A stretch of DNA of 18,536 nt from JAUWOY01 sp034431315 (GTDB taxonomy: Bacteria; Chloroflexota; Anaerolineae; VGOG01), in the NCBI GenBank assembly GCA_034431315.1, contig DAOUDK010000127.1, forward strand, positions 1 to 18,536, read 5' to 3'. Made by a program: the position numbers and the translations under genes. Below the pieces are notes generated by a model. The model was not told where the DNA came from and did no database searches. It was given only the letters and a program-made list of their open reading frames with translations. Positions 1-8,300 of this stretch are shown here, one piece after another. Numbering within the stretch: position 1 is the first letter of the stretch; each line of letters starts with the position of its first letter.

Positions 1-6
1 GCTTCC

Positions 7-79
7 GCCCGATGAATCGGGCTCAGGAACCCCGTTTACGGGGTGGTAGCTCCGTAGCCGTGGCACTTCATGCCACGGC
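7..79. repeat. REP-like cluster of three perfect hairpins
   Basis: Three consecutive perfect inverted repeats lie within 73 bases: GCCCGAT/ATCGGGC (7-13/16-22), ACCCCGT/ACGGGGT (29-35/38-44) and GCCGTGGCA/TGCCACGGC (57-65/71-79). The spacing is compact and there is no T-tract, so this is not a simple terminator of mtaB. Clusters like this resemble REP-type extragenic palindromes or the ends of single-strand (Y1 transposase, IS200/RAYT-type) elements. The identity is inferred; no transposase is in the window and the element may continue beyond the left edge. Confidence 0.5.
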
Positions 80-127
80 GAGGCCGGTCAGCGAGCACGC
101 TTGGCGTTTTTTCATAAGGCACCTGTC

Positions 128-1496
128 TTAAGTTAGCGCATATGGGGGCTGGGGGTGGGGGCTGCGTCTCGACTTCCCCGCGCATCCCCCATCGAACAAA
201 CCTACCAGTTTCGTCGAGGTAATGGTATTGGTCAAATCAAGTTCACTGCGAGCCAGCACTCGAATATAGTTGTCCGTCAGGCCTGACCAGATGCGCTTGT
301 CATCCTGGCCTGGTTTCTCCCAAAGCACCTCCATCCTTCGCCCCAAGAACTTACGATGAAAGCGATGACTGCACTCCCGCGCCAACGCCAGCATGGCCTC
401 ACTACGCTGTTTCTTCTCCGTATGAGGCACCTGATGGGGCATCTCGGCGGCCGCGGTGCCTGGCCGGGGCGAGTACTTGAAGACGTGGATGCGGGCGAAC
501 TCCATCTCCTCCACAAAGCTCAAGCTCGCGGCGAACTCCTCGGCCGTCTCGCCAGGGAAGCCAACGATGATGTCAGTAGTAACGGCCAGGTCGGGGATTG
601 ATCGGCGCGCCGTGGCTACCAAATCAGCATACTGGGATGTCGTGTAGCGGCGTCTCATGCGTTGCAGGATGGCATCGCAGCCGCTCTGCAGAGGCAGGTG
701 CAAATGGCGGCAGAGGCGCGGGTTTTCCCACAGGCGTAAAAGCGAGGGTTCCAGATCCCAGGGTTCGATGGATGAAAGGCGCAGGCGAGGCACCGCGGTC
801 TCGGTCAGGATGGCCACGACCAACTGGCCGAGTCCAGTATCCAAATCTCTCCCATATCCCCCGACGTGGACGCCAGTCAAGACCACTTCTTTGCACCCGG
901 CAGCTACCAGGGCTTCGATCTCTGCCAGAATCTCCTGACGAGGCCGGCTCCGTTCCCCACCGCGCGCCAGAGAGACGATGCAGTAGGCACAGCGGTTGTT
1001 GCAGCCGTCCTGGATCTTGACGAAGGCGCGGGTGTGGCCTAATTGGTACACTGGTAGATTGGTAGAATCGTAGATTCGTATAATCGTGGGTTCGTAGACC
1101 AGTTCCCGAATTTACGAGTTTACGTGTTTCCGAATCTACGGGTTTACCAGTTTCCCAATTTACCAATTTACCAGCCAGCTCCACCAGTTGCTCCTTGCCC
1201 TCGTTGCCTACGATCAAATCCACTCCATCAATCGCCCTTATCTCTTGGGGGGACATCTCGGCGTAGCAGCCGGTCACGACGAGGCAGGCTGTCGGATTGG
1301 CGCGGTGCAGGCGGCGGATCAACTGACGCGATTTGCGATCCGCCACGTGGGTCACGGTGCAGGTGTTGACCACGCACAAGTCGGCGTCCTCGCTCGCTTG
1401 AGCCAACTGGTGGCCAGCCTGGGCAAAACCACGGGCCAGAGCCTCTACTTCGCTTTGATTCAGCTTGCAGCCCAAACTGTCCAGATACACCTTCAC
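128..1496 (-). pseudogene. mtaB: MtaB-type tRNA t6A methylthiotransferase, frameshifted inside a repeat array
   Basis: MtaB is a radical-SAM enzyme that converts t6A37 to ms2t6A37 in ANN-decoding tRNAs. The N-terminal part begins at GTG 1496 (KVYLDSLGCKLNQSE), preceded by an AGGGGG ribosome-binding site; a further in-frame ATG at 1562 has none. It shows the three UPF0004 cysteines (SLGCK, VNTCT, VTGCY). The C-terminal part, in another frame and open from about 1111, has the radical-SAM CxxxCxxC (DGCNNRCAYC), the family-typical RSR and VLTGVHVGGYG segments, and a TRAM-like end. The halves join in the linker between the UPF0004 and radical-SAM domains, where 8-bp repeats encode a stretch such as GKLVNWETGKPVDSETRKL. 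The N-terminal frame runs on to a stop at 624, so a plain read gives a truncated enzyme. It could be a true pseudogene, a phase-variable gene, or an assembly error in the repeat. Family identity is firm; functional state is unknown. Confidence 0.85.
1043..1172. repeat. Degenerate 8-bp tandem array with inverted arms, inside mtaB
   Basis: On the minus strand, about nine units of the form GGTAAATT/CGTAAACT run from 1172 to about 1103. About seven further units, such as CTACGATT and CTACCAAT, run to about 1043. The second set is the reverse complement of the first type, so the array is two inverted arms of one octamer family; for example CGTAGATTCG (1140-1131) faces CGAATCTACG (1078-1069). Because 8 is not a multiple of 3, any change in unit number shifts the mtaB frame. 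The array replaces the normal interdomain linker. Confidence 0.85.
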
Positions 1497-1614
1497 TGGA
1501 AGCCCCCTGAGTCGCCCCGGCAATCTTGGATCCATCTGTAAGTATACATCAAAAAAGCCCAAAGCTCAAAAGGGAGTGACGAGTGCGCCTCGTTCCTCGT
1601 TGCCCTCACTGCTC

Positions 1615-1643
1615 TTGCATCCAAAAGCGATTTGAGGTACAAT
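1615..1643 (+). promoter_or_regulatory. sigma70-like promoter of carbamate kinase gene
   Basis: TTGCAT (1615-1620), a 17-bp spacer, then TACAAT (1638-1643), followed by the carbamate kinase ribosome-binding site GAGGAGG at 1667-1673. It lies between the divergent mtaB and carbamate kinase genes. Assigned by consensus match only. Confidence 0.5.
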
Positions 1644-1678
1644 TACGGGGCACAAATTCTGTGACTGAGGAGGATCTC

Positions 1679-2638
1679 ATGGCAAAGCCGTTTCCACTTC
1701 CAAGGGTAGCTGTGGTTGCCATCGGCGGCAACTCTCTAATCAAGGACAAAGAGCATCGGACTGTGCCCGACCAGTTCGAGGCCACGCGGGAGACCTGTGT
1801 CCACATCGCTGGCATGATCGAGCAGGGGTGGGATGTGGTCATCACCCACGGCAACGGTCCCCAGGTGGGCTTCATCCTGCTGCGCTCGGAGCTGGCCAGC
1901 GACGTGCTGCACACCGTCCCCCTGGACTCCTGCGGGGCCGATACCCAGGGGGCCATCGGTTACATGATCCAACGGTCCCTCTACAACGAGCTTGACAAGA
2001 GGGGAATTAAAAAACGGGCAGCCACGGTGGTCACTCAAGTGGTGGTGGGCAAGGACGATCCGGCCTTCCAGAATCCTTCCAAGCCCATCGGGTCGTTCTA
2101 CGAGGAGGAGGAAGCCAAGCGGCTGGGCGCGGAGCGGGGCTGGATCATTAAGGACGACGCCGGTCGCGGCTGGCGGCGAGTGGTTCCCTCACCCATCCCC
2201 CTGGAGATCGTGGAAAGGGATGCCATCAAGGTCCTGCTGGACGCTGGCTTCGTGGTCATCGGCGTGGGCGGGGGAGGCATCCCTGTGGTTAGAGAGGAAG
2301 ATGGCGGTTTGAGAGGCGTGGAGGCGGTCATTGATAAGGACTACGCATCCGGCCTGTTGGCCGCCAGCATCCAGGCCGATCTCTTACTGATCTCCACCGC
2401 TGTGGACCAGGTGGCCTTGAACTTCGGCCAGCCTGGGCAGAGGTGGTTGGACAAGATGACTTTGGCCGAAGCGGAGCGGTACCTGGCCGAAGGCCACTTC
2501 GCGCCGGGCAGCATGGAGCCCAAGATCAGGGCCAGCATCAAGTTCCTGAAAGATGGTGGCCGGGAGGCCCTCATCACCTCGCCAGAGAATATCGAGCGCG
2601 CCCTGGCTGGCGAGACGGGGACGCGGATAGTACCGTAA
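1679..2638 (+). CDS. arcC: Carbamate kinase
   Basis: Cytoplasmic enzyme that interconverts ATP + NH3/CO2 (carbamate) and ADP + carbamoyl phosphate; in catabolism it makes ATP from carbamoyl phosphate. The 319-residue length is normal for the family. Visible motifs are VAIGGNSL (res 13-20), ITHGNGPQVG (55-64), ADTQGAIGY (87-95), GVGGGGIPV, the DKDYASGLLA segment, and FAPGSMEPKI near the C terminus. ATG 1679 was chosen because GAGGAGG sits 5 bases upstream and the conserved start follows at once; the open frame begins at 1583 but has no support there. No arginine deiminase, ornithine carbamoyltransferase, or purine/allantoin genes are adjacent, so its pathway cannot be read from context. It converges on the DUF3160 gene across an inverted repeat that overlaps its stop codon. 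Confidence 0.96.
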   Translation: MAKPFPLPRVAVVAIGGNSLIKDKEHRTVPDQFEATRETCVHIAGMIEQGWDVVITHGNGPQVGFILLRSELASDVLHTVPLDSCGADTQGAIGYMIQRSLYNELDKRGIKKRAATVVTQVVVGKDDPAFQNPSKPIGSFYEEEEAKRLGAERGWIIKDDAGRGWRRVVPSPIPLEIVERDAIKVLLDAGFVVIGVGGGGIPVVREEDGGLRGVEAVIDKDYASGLLAASIQADLLLISTAVDQVALNFGQPGQRWLDKMTLAEAERYLAEGHFAPGSMEPKIRASIKFLKDGGREALITSPENIERALAGETGTRIVP

Positions 2639-2708
2639 AACGTGAAACGTGAAGGCGTGAAACGTGATGCGTGAAAACCATTCACGTTTTACGTTTCACG
2701 CATCACGT
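2635..2708. repeat. Inverted octamer array between convergent genes; possible bidirectional terminator
   Basis: The 70 bases between the two stop codons are built from CGTGAAAC-type octamers and their complement. Two inverted pairs interleave: GTAAAACGTGAA (2635-2646) with TTCACGTTTTAC (2681-2692), and a perfect 15-bp pair at 2662-2676/2694-2708 with a 17-base loop. The order A-B-A'-B' means the two stems compete or form a pseudoknot. The first arm overlaps the carbamate kinase stop codon and the last abuts the stop of the opposing gene. A termination role is inferred; there is no clean T-tract. Confidence 0.75.
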
Positions 2709-4925
2709 CTACCGAACAAAACTCCCCGTCCAAACCGGCAGGCCCGGCTTCGGCTCCAGCGCCTGCCATGCCTCGTCGGTCAGGCGGTCGCTCATGGGCT
2801 GGGTGAACTCGTAGTAGGAGAAGACGCCGCCCTGGGTGGCCATCAACTGTCCGCCCACAGGGGCAATGACGTAGATTAGGAAGGCATCGCCCACGCCCTC
2901 CTCCAGCACTTGCCCCGTGTTGACATCGGTGTGCACATCGGCCACAATGGCCATGCGCTCGTCGGCCTCGGAGGTGATCTGCTCCTTCACCGTGGCCGAG
3001 AAGGTGGTGATGCCCTCCAGGATGCCCCCGATGTTGCGGACGAGCTCGTACTCCTCCTCGCTCAAAGCCTGCCCCATTAGCTCTTTCTCCGCCATCGTCT
3101 TCAGGGAGAGGAGCAGCGACTCCAGCCGCTCCAGCTTGTCGCTGTATTCAGCGTCGAGCAACCCCCGTCCCTCTAAACCTGTTCGCATCTGCCTGGCCAA
3201 AGCCGCCAGCCGGGCGTAGACCTCAGGCTGCGGCTCTACGTAGCCCTTCGCTGCTTCTGGCTGCGGCATCATGCCGGTGGCTTTCATGGTGTAGCTCTGC
3301 TTGGCGTAGAGGATGGTATCGTGGCGCAGCTCCGTCCAGGAACCGAGGAAGGAGTTGAGGTCCTTATCCACCCAGCCCTGGTTTTGCATGAAGACGGGGT
3401 AGCCCTCGCCTTTGACCTCCAACAGGGGGCGCAAAGCATAGAGCCAGCTCCAGTAGAGGTTCTCCACCCATTGCTCCGGCGGCAGTTGGCCGAACTCGCC
3501 TCGTAGCTTCTCCATTTGCTCCTGGTAGTTGGCATAGCGGCCCTCGCCGTAGACATCAAGCAGAATCTCGTAAGCTCGCGCCGAGCCCAGGACGGCAGTC
3601 ACGTCTAGCCCTTTGGGGAAGAGGCGCGGATCGAACTGGGTACCAACCTTGTCGTAGACCAACTGCTGGAAGATGTAGGAATCGGGGATGAAGCGCTGAC
3701 CCATGAAGCGGAAGCTTTTGGTCACTTCTTCTGGCTTCTCCTGGTCGGTGACGTAGGACGAGACGATCCTGGGCGGGCGCATAGTCAGGGCTCGCTCGAT
3801 GAACTCATCCAGCTTGACCTCATCCTCCAGGTTAGCCAGCGTCAGTTGGTCCCCGTAGACCTCCTTGACGAGTTGGCCGTAGTCGTAGATGTTCAGGTCG
3901 TCGGTCTGGCCCACGAAGAACACCGTCGGCTCGTAGATGCGCTCCCAGACAGCCAGGGCCGACTCTCCGCCCACCTGAGCGTTCTGTAGGGCAGCCACAA
4001 TGAGGATGGCCTGTCGGGTCTCCATCCGCCCGGCCTCGACTGCCTCAGGGCTTGGTCCAGGCTTCAGGCGGAACATCATCCGCCCGTACCACATCATGGT
4101 TTTGAAGTAGCGCTCGAAGGTCTCGTTGCGGGTGTAGTGGCCACGGGGCACGTACTGGCTGTAGTCCTCCCGGTAGCCGAAGATGGGCGATTTGGCGAAG
4201 CCCTGGTGGGCTGCGATGAGGTCCAACTCGGCGTTGACATCGTCAGCTACGTCACCGTCTATCTCAGTGTCGGGTTCGAGCAGAACGGAGGCCACGGTGA
4301 AAAAGGCCAGGTTGCGCCTGGCAGCCTCCTGCAGCTTACCCGATGCCGGCGAATACTGCTCCTCAGCCGCCTCCCTCATGGCCGCGTTCAGGCCGTTCAA
4401 GTCGTTGACGAAGTGCTGGATCTCCGCGGAACGCAGGGTGTAATCGTAGAGGATGTGGTAGGCGTGGAGCAGGGCGTCGGTGGTCACGAAGATGGGGATG
4501 CCCCGCTCTTTGGCCGACTTGTAGATCTCGTAGATCTGAGCCGCCCGGCTGGGCGCCACCACGAAGCCGTTCTCCTCCAGCAGAGCCCGCTGCTCATCGC
4601 TCAGCCTCGTCAGCAGATCGGGATTAGCCACCTGGCTCAGGTTAATCTCGTAGCCCGGCACAGACGGCCGGGCCTTGACCTGATAGGGCACATAGTCAGC
4701 GAAGCCCCCAGGCACCGTCTCGGCGATGGCGTAAGCCACCTGGATCGGCGTCTCGGGTGGCTTGGCCTCCGGTGTGGGCGTAGCCTCTGGCTCCGGCGTC
4801 GGTGTGGTCTTTGCTTCCGGCGTGGGCGTAGGCTCCTTGGTTGGAGCAGTGGGTTCCTGCTGTGGCACGCAGCCAGCCAAGAAAGCGATGATAAGAAACA
4901 GTGAGAACACAGATCGTGCGTTCAT
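2709..4925 (-). CDS. DUF3160-family lipoprotein
   Basis: A 738-residue exported protein of unknown function. The N terminus is a lipoprotein signal (hydrophobic SLFLIIAF, lipobox LAGC with Cys19) followed by about 40 residues of TPTPE-rich linker, which would hold the folded domain off the membrane. The rest is a single large domain with the motif TTDALLHAYHILYDYTLR and many aromatic residues, which I recognise as DUF3160; no catalytic activity is established for it that I know of. ATG 4925 has a strong GGGAGGAGGA ribosome-binding site. A promoter with a perfect -10 lies about 75 bases upstream, and a short palindrome sits in the 5' leader. It appears to be a single-gene unit. The DUF assignment rests on recalled motifs, so the family call is good but not certain. 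Confidence 0.85.
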   Translation of the reverse strand: MNARSVFSLFLIIAFLAGCVPQQEPTAPTKEPTPTPEAKTTPTPEPEATPTPEAKPPETPIQVAYAIAETVPGGFADYVPYQVKARPSVPGYEINLSQVANPDLLTRLSDEQRALLEENGFVVAPSRAAQIYEIYKSAKERGIPIFVTTDALLHAYHILYDYTLRSAEIQHFVNDLNGLNAAMREAAEEQYSPASGKLQEAARRNLAFFTVASVLLEPDTEIDGDVADDVNAELDLIAAHQGFAKSPIFGYREDYSQYVPRGHYTRNETFERYFKTMMWYGRMMFRLKPGPSPEAVEAGRMETRQAILIVAALQNAQVGGESALAVWERIYEPTVFFVGQTDDLNIYDYGQLVKEVYGDQLTLANLEDEVKLDEFIERALTMRPPRIVSSYVTDQEKPEEVTKSFRFMGQRFIPDSYIFQQLVYDKVGTQFDPRLFPKGLDVTAVLGSARAYEILLDVYGEGRYANYQEQMEKLRGEFGQLPPEQWVENLYWSWLYALRPLLEVKGEGYPVFMQNQGWVDKDLNSFLGSWTELRHDTILYAKQSYTMKATGMMPQPEAAKGYVEPQPEVYARLAALARQMRTGLEGRGLLDAEYSDKLERLESLLLSLKTMAEKELMGQALSEEEYELVRNIGGILEGITTFSATVKEQITSEADERMAIVADVHTDVNTGQVLEEGVGDAFLIYVIAPVGGQLMATQGGVFSYYEFTQPMSDRLTDEAWQALEPKPGLPVWTGSFVR

Positions 4926-4948
4926 GACATTCCTCCTCCCTTAGTTTT

Positions 4949-4963
4949 GTCCATATATTGGAC
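4949..4963. promoter_or_regulatory. 15-bp palindrome in the 5' leader of the DUF3160 gene
   Basis: GTCCA-TATAT-TGGAC is an odd perfect palindrome between the predicted promoter (5028-5000, minus) and the ribosome-binding site of the DUF3160 gene. It could be an operator or a small mRNA hairpin. No regulator gene is adjacent. Confidence 0.35.
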
Positions 4964-4999
4964 GTTTGTGGCCTTCAAAAGGTTCCCTCACCTGCCATC

Positions 5000-5028
5000 A
5001 TTATAACCTCTATCTCAAAAGATGTCCA
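5000..5028 (-). promoter_or_regulatory. sigma70-like promoter of the DUF3160 gene
   Basis: On the minus strand TGGACA (5028-5023), a 17-bp spacer, then TATAAT (5005-5000). Both hexamers are near or at consensus and the distance to the start codon at 4925 is reasonable. Confidence 0.6.
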
Positions 5029-5077
5029 GAGTGCGTACTTCTTGAACAGCCCTGGCTTGAGTGCCAGGACAAGCAAC

Positions 5078-5112
5078 AGAAAAGGGCCAGCAGAACTGAA
5101 ATGCTGGCCCTT
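5078..5112 (-). terminator. Intrinsic terminator downstream of the phosphoesterase-NTPase gene
   Basis: On the minus strand an 11-bp perfect stem (AAGGGCCAGCA/TGCTGGCCCTT, 5112-5102/5092-5082) has a 9-base loop and is followed by TTTTCTGTTG. It is about 200 bases past the stop of the 1036-residue gene and ahead of the DUF3160 promoter, so it would insulate the two units. Confidence 0.6.
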
Positions 5113-5182
5113 CTCAATTAAGTCCAACAGGGGCATGGGCACCAGCCTGTTGTTTTGCGTCACTTAGGTGGGCTACGAGTCT

Positions 5183-5249
5183 GCCTAACCTCCTCGAGCT
5201 ATGTTGCACACGAGAGCGAAGCGCCTGTCGGCTGCAGTAGGTGTTAGAC
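5183..5249 (-). other. attC-like element at the end of the accessory island
   Basis: On the minus strand GTCTAAC (5249-5243) and GTTAGGC (5189-5183) match the integron core-site patterns RYYYAAC and GTTRRRY, 67 bases end to end, a size typical of attC. The left inner part (GCAGCCGAC) resembles a common attC L'' box, but a matching L' box (GTCGGCTG) is missing, so the fold is imperfect. It lies about 60 bases past the stop of the large gene, where a cassette recombination site would be. This is suggestive only. Confidence 0.3.
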
Positions 5250-5308
5250 GAAATCCTACTGGCCTACCCGATAGAGGGACGAACCAACATCAGGCAGCGC
5301 CGCATCGC

Positions 5309-8300
5309 CTACCCTTTAAGCCGCTTTACGCGCTTATCGTAGATAGTAGCCGGAAGCAATTTGATACCCAACTTAGCGCATATGCTTTGCCGGAGCCTGT
5401 ATCCTGATGGATAAATGTAGAAGTAGTGCCAGACGAGATGGCGGAGAAGATGAGCAGAAAACGGATTCTTCCGAGTATCCTTGGCGAGCTTAAGCACTTC
5501 CCGCTCGGGGAAACCGCCATAACAATCAAGCTGCACTGAAAGATCGATGAACCTGTTAGAGAGCATGTAGTCTTCCTCAAGGAGCTCCTTAAAGGTCACA
5601 ACGAGTGCTTCGAGCCCAACCGAGTCCGAAACCTGCTTAACTACGACGAAGGCAAGACCCTCCATCAAATGAAAGATGAAGTTTTCCACATGCGCGACAA
5701 GTCGGTCATTGGACCACTTGGGGTAACGCGACCGAAGAAATTCCACAAGATACTCTACTACGTGCTCCTTATGTGCCTCGATTGCATCGAACATGAATTT
5801 CAACATGCGCAAGCCTAGCGAATAGGACTCCTTTGCTAGTTCAAGCTTCTGTCCACGCTTCAGAGACCCCGGGAAATTACGGAGCACCTGACCAAGAATC
5901 TGAATAGTCTTGAACGCTACATTGATTTGCAGGTGTTCCTGCAAATCTCCATCCAGACCCACTGGTTCATCAAGCATCGCTTTGTCCTCTTCCTGGTCAA
6001 CCGGAACTACTTCGAGCTCGTCCTTCAAAGCGAGAAGCTTTCGCCGTCTCTCTTCTGGGTGAGATGAGTCGAGAACAAATTGGGGGACGCTAGTCATGAG
6101 ATCCTGTACCCACTCGGTGTCCTTCACCAGATCACAGTCGGGATATGATGAGAAGAAGTCACTTGATGCCTCTAGTATCGACGAGAGTATGAACGGGTCT
6201 TTCGACAAATAGCATAGAAACAGCAAAATGTTGGCAGATTCCGTGTGATGCAGTCGTTTGCTCATCAAGCTAATATGGTTGCGGATCGCTTTCTTGTGAA
6301 TGTGATCCCTAAAATACCGTCCAACAAAGTAATAATACATATACGAGTATCGAAAGGAGACTGTGTTGTCGTCAATGCATAGCACTGAGGCGTCGCAGAA
6401 GCCATCAAGGATTTGTTCGAAGTCAAGGCGCCTACTGTACTCTTTACAGAACCACTGATGCCAGTCAACGGCTTCACCGGTACCGACAGAGTGTGCTCGG
6501 CTCTCGAATAGGAAGTAAGCAAACTCAGACAGATAGCTGTATTGTGTATCAAGACCTACGTCTAGCCTGGACGAGCTCGCCAACGCCATTGTCAACAACG
6601 ACTCGTAAAGGAATCCATACGAACTTGACGTGGATGTGGTGATGAGAGGAGTTCGCGCCTCCATCTGCTGAAGTATAACTAGGATGAAGATCGGATAGGA
6701 TGGAATAAAATCGTTTCCCAGTACTTCACACACGAGCCTCTCGGCGTGCGCTGCACGCCGAGAAAGCTCACCTTCGTCATGCGTAAAACGGCGACCTAAG
6801 AAGCACCACTTCTCTACAAGATCTGCCCTACGAAGGTTTCCAAACTCCTGGATCTCACAGTGAGTGAAGTGCCAAAGAGCGGGCTCTTCCTCCCTTTCAC
6901 TGATTAGGTCATCGAATCGAAGTTGTTCGTTGCCAAGCAGTACCACGATACCAAAGAGGCTCTCCAGGGTATTGATAATGAGATCGCGACCACGTGCGTT
7001 GGCACGGCTCTTGTGAAAATCGTCTACAATGATAGCTGTCTTTGCGTATTCGAGTTGGCGAAATCTGTTAACACTGGGCGAGGTGTATGCCTTCCCGAAC
7101 GAGCGCTCCACAACTGAATAAACGGATCCCTCTGTGTGGCTTTTGAATTCTGACCCCGATACGTATATTGGTACGAAGCCACTCCTGCGTAAATCCTGGA
7201 AAAGGGTCTTGGACAGTGCCGTTTTTCCGCACTTCTCTGACCCAATTAAGAGAACATGGCGATGATTAAGGACAAAGGCCGGCACCTGATCACCACTTAC
7301 CAACGCTGTGGCCCATTCGTCTTTTTCGCCGGGCAGATTGAGCTGCCGAAGGTCGGGATATACAAACAGGTCGTCGAGGGAGATGCGCTTCTGTTCGGGA
7401 TGCGTGAATGGGGCTCCTGGGTCTGTCAGAAACTTCTTGAAGGAGTCGTCCAAGATGAACTCCTTCCGCAGACGGTAGCGGTTGCGTAGAAAGGGAATAG
7501 GAACAGAAGTGCCATCCGGTTCATAGGCGTCACTGTCCCTATCCCAGGAGAATGTGTGCACCTGTTGCATCTCCTCGTCAACATCAATAACGAGAACGTT
7601 AAACAGGCTCTTTTGGGGATTATCGGGGTCCTGCAGGATCGCTCCCTCAACATATTCGGTACGCTCCCCTGTAATGCGCTCCTTATGATAGTAATTCCCG
7701 TCGTGTTCGTGCCCTGTGAGGATTATGTCGGAAGTCGCTTCCACTTCGTTACGCAGGTCTCGTGCATTCGTGGCTTCGAACCAGTTATAGGGATGATGTA
7801 ATATGGTAACGACGAGATTTGCAGCCGGACTTGCCTCGCTATCTGATCGAAGGAGTTCCACTGGGAACAGAAGGCTTCCCTGGCGCTCTTTCTCGGTCGA
7901 CATCCAAGCAGAATTGATCAGGCGAAACTCGACGGTTCCTCCGGGTAGATCATGCATCTCCTGTCGGTAAACCTTCGACACCCCGCCCAATCGTGCGCTC
8001 CCGGCCCTCCAGTCGGTGGCAAAGTCTTCGTAGTTGCTCTGAACCTTGGTGCATTCAGAGTAGACGGCTTCGTCAATGTCTTCAGGAGCTAGGTTAAGTA
8101 GAAGAAGCTCTCGGACCTTGTCCGATTGTGAAAAGTCACAATCGTGGTTCCCCGGGACCAAGACGAAATGGAGATCGCATTCAGGCAGTCGAGCACGGAG
8201 GCGATCTCGAAGCTCGCTGAAGAATTTGTCAGCGAAAGTGTACTCCGCCTGCTTTCCGGAAAAGGCGATATCTCCCGTGACGACCACAAAACAACAGCTG

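Larger units (their letters stand above)
4926..5308. other. 383-bp gene-free stretch: promoter, hairpins, attC-like site
   Basis: No convincing gene lies here. It holds the DUF3160 promoter and leader on the left, two hairpins in the middle (CCTGGC/GCCAGG at 5051-5068 and a longer one at 5082-5112), a CAACAGG/CCTGTTG stem at about 5128-5155, and the attC-like element at 5183-5249 near the end of the large minus-strand gene. A short minus ORF (5163-4975) spans the hairpins and was not accepted. Confidence 0.6.

Noticed and set aside
624..1020. Plus-strand open frames overlapping mtaB (for example 598-1020)
   Set aside because: They are shadows of the radical-SAM coding frame on the minus strand and have no domain signature.
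1679..2638. Arginine deiminase (arc) operon
   Set aside because: No arginine deiminase or ornithine carbamoyltransferase gene is adjacent; carbamate kinase stands alone.
4137..4904. 255-codon plus-strand open frame opposite the DUF3160 gene
   Set aside because: It is antisense to a gene with a signal peptide, ribosome-binding site and family motif; its translation is low-complexity with no recognisable domain.
4975..5163. 62-codon minus-strand open frame with a GTG start
   Set aside because: It runs through two strong hairpins including the probable terminator of the upstream gene, has no ribosome-binding site, and shows no recognisable motif.
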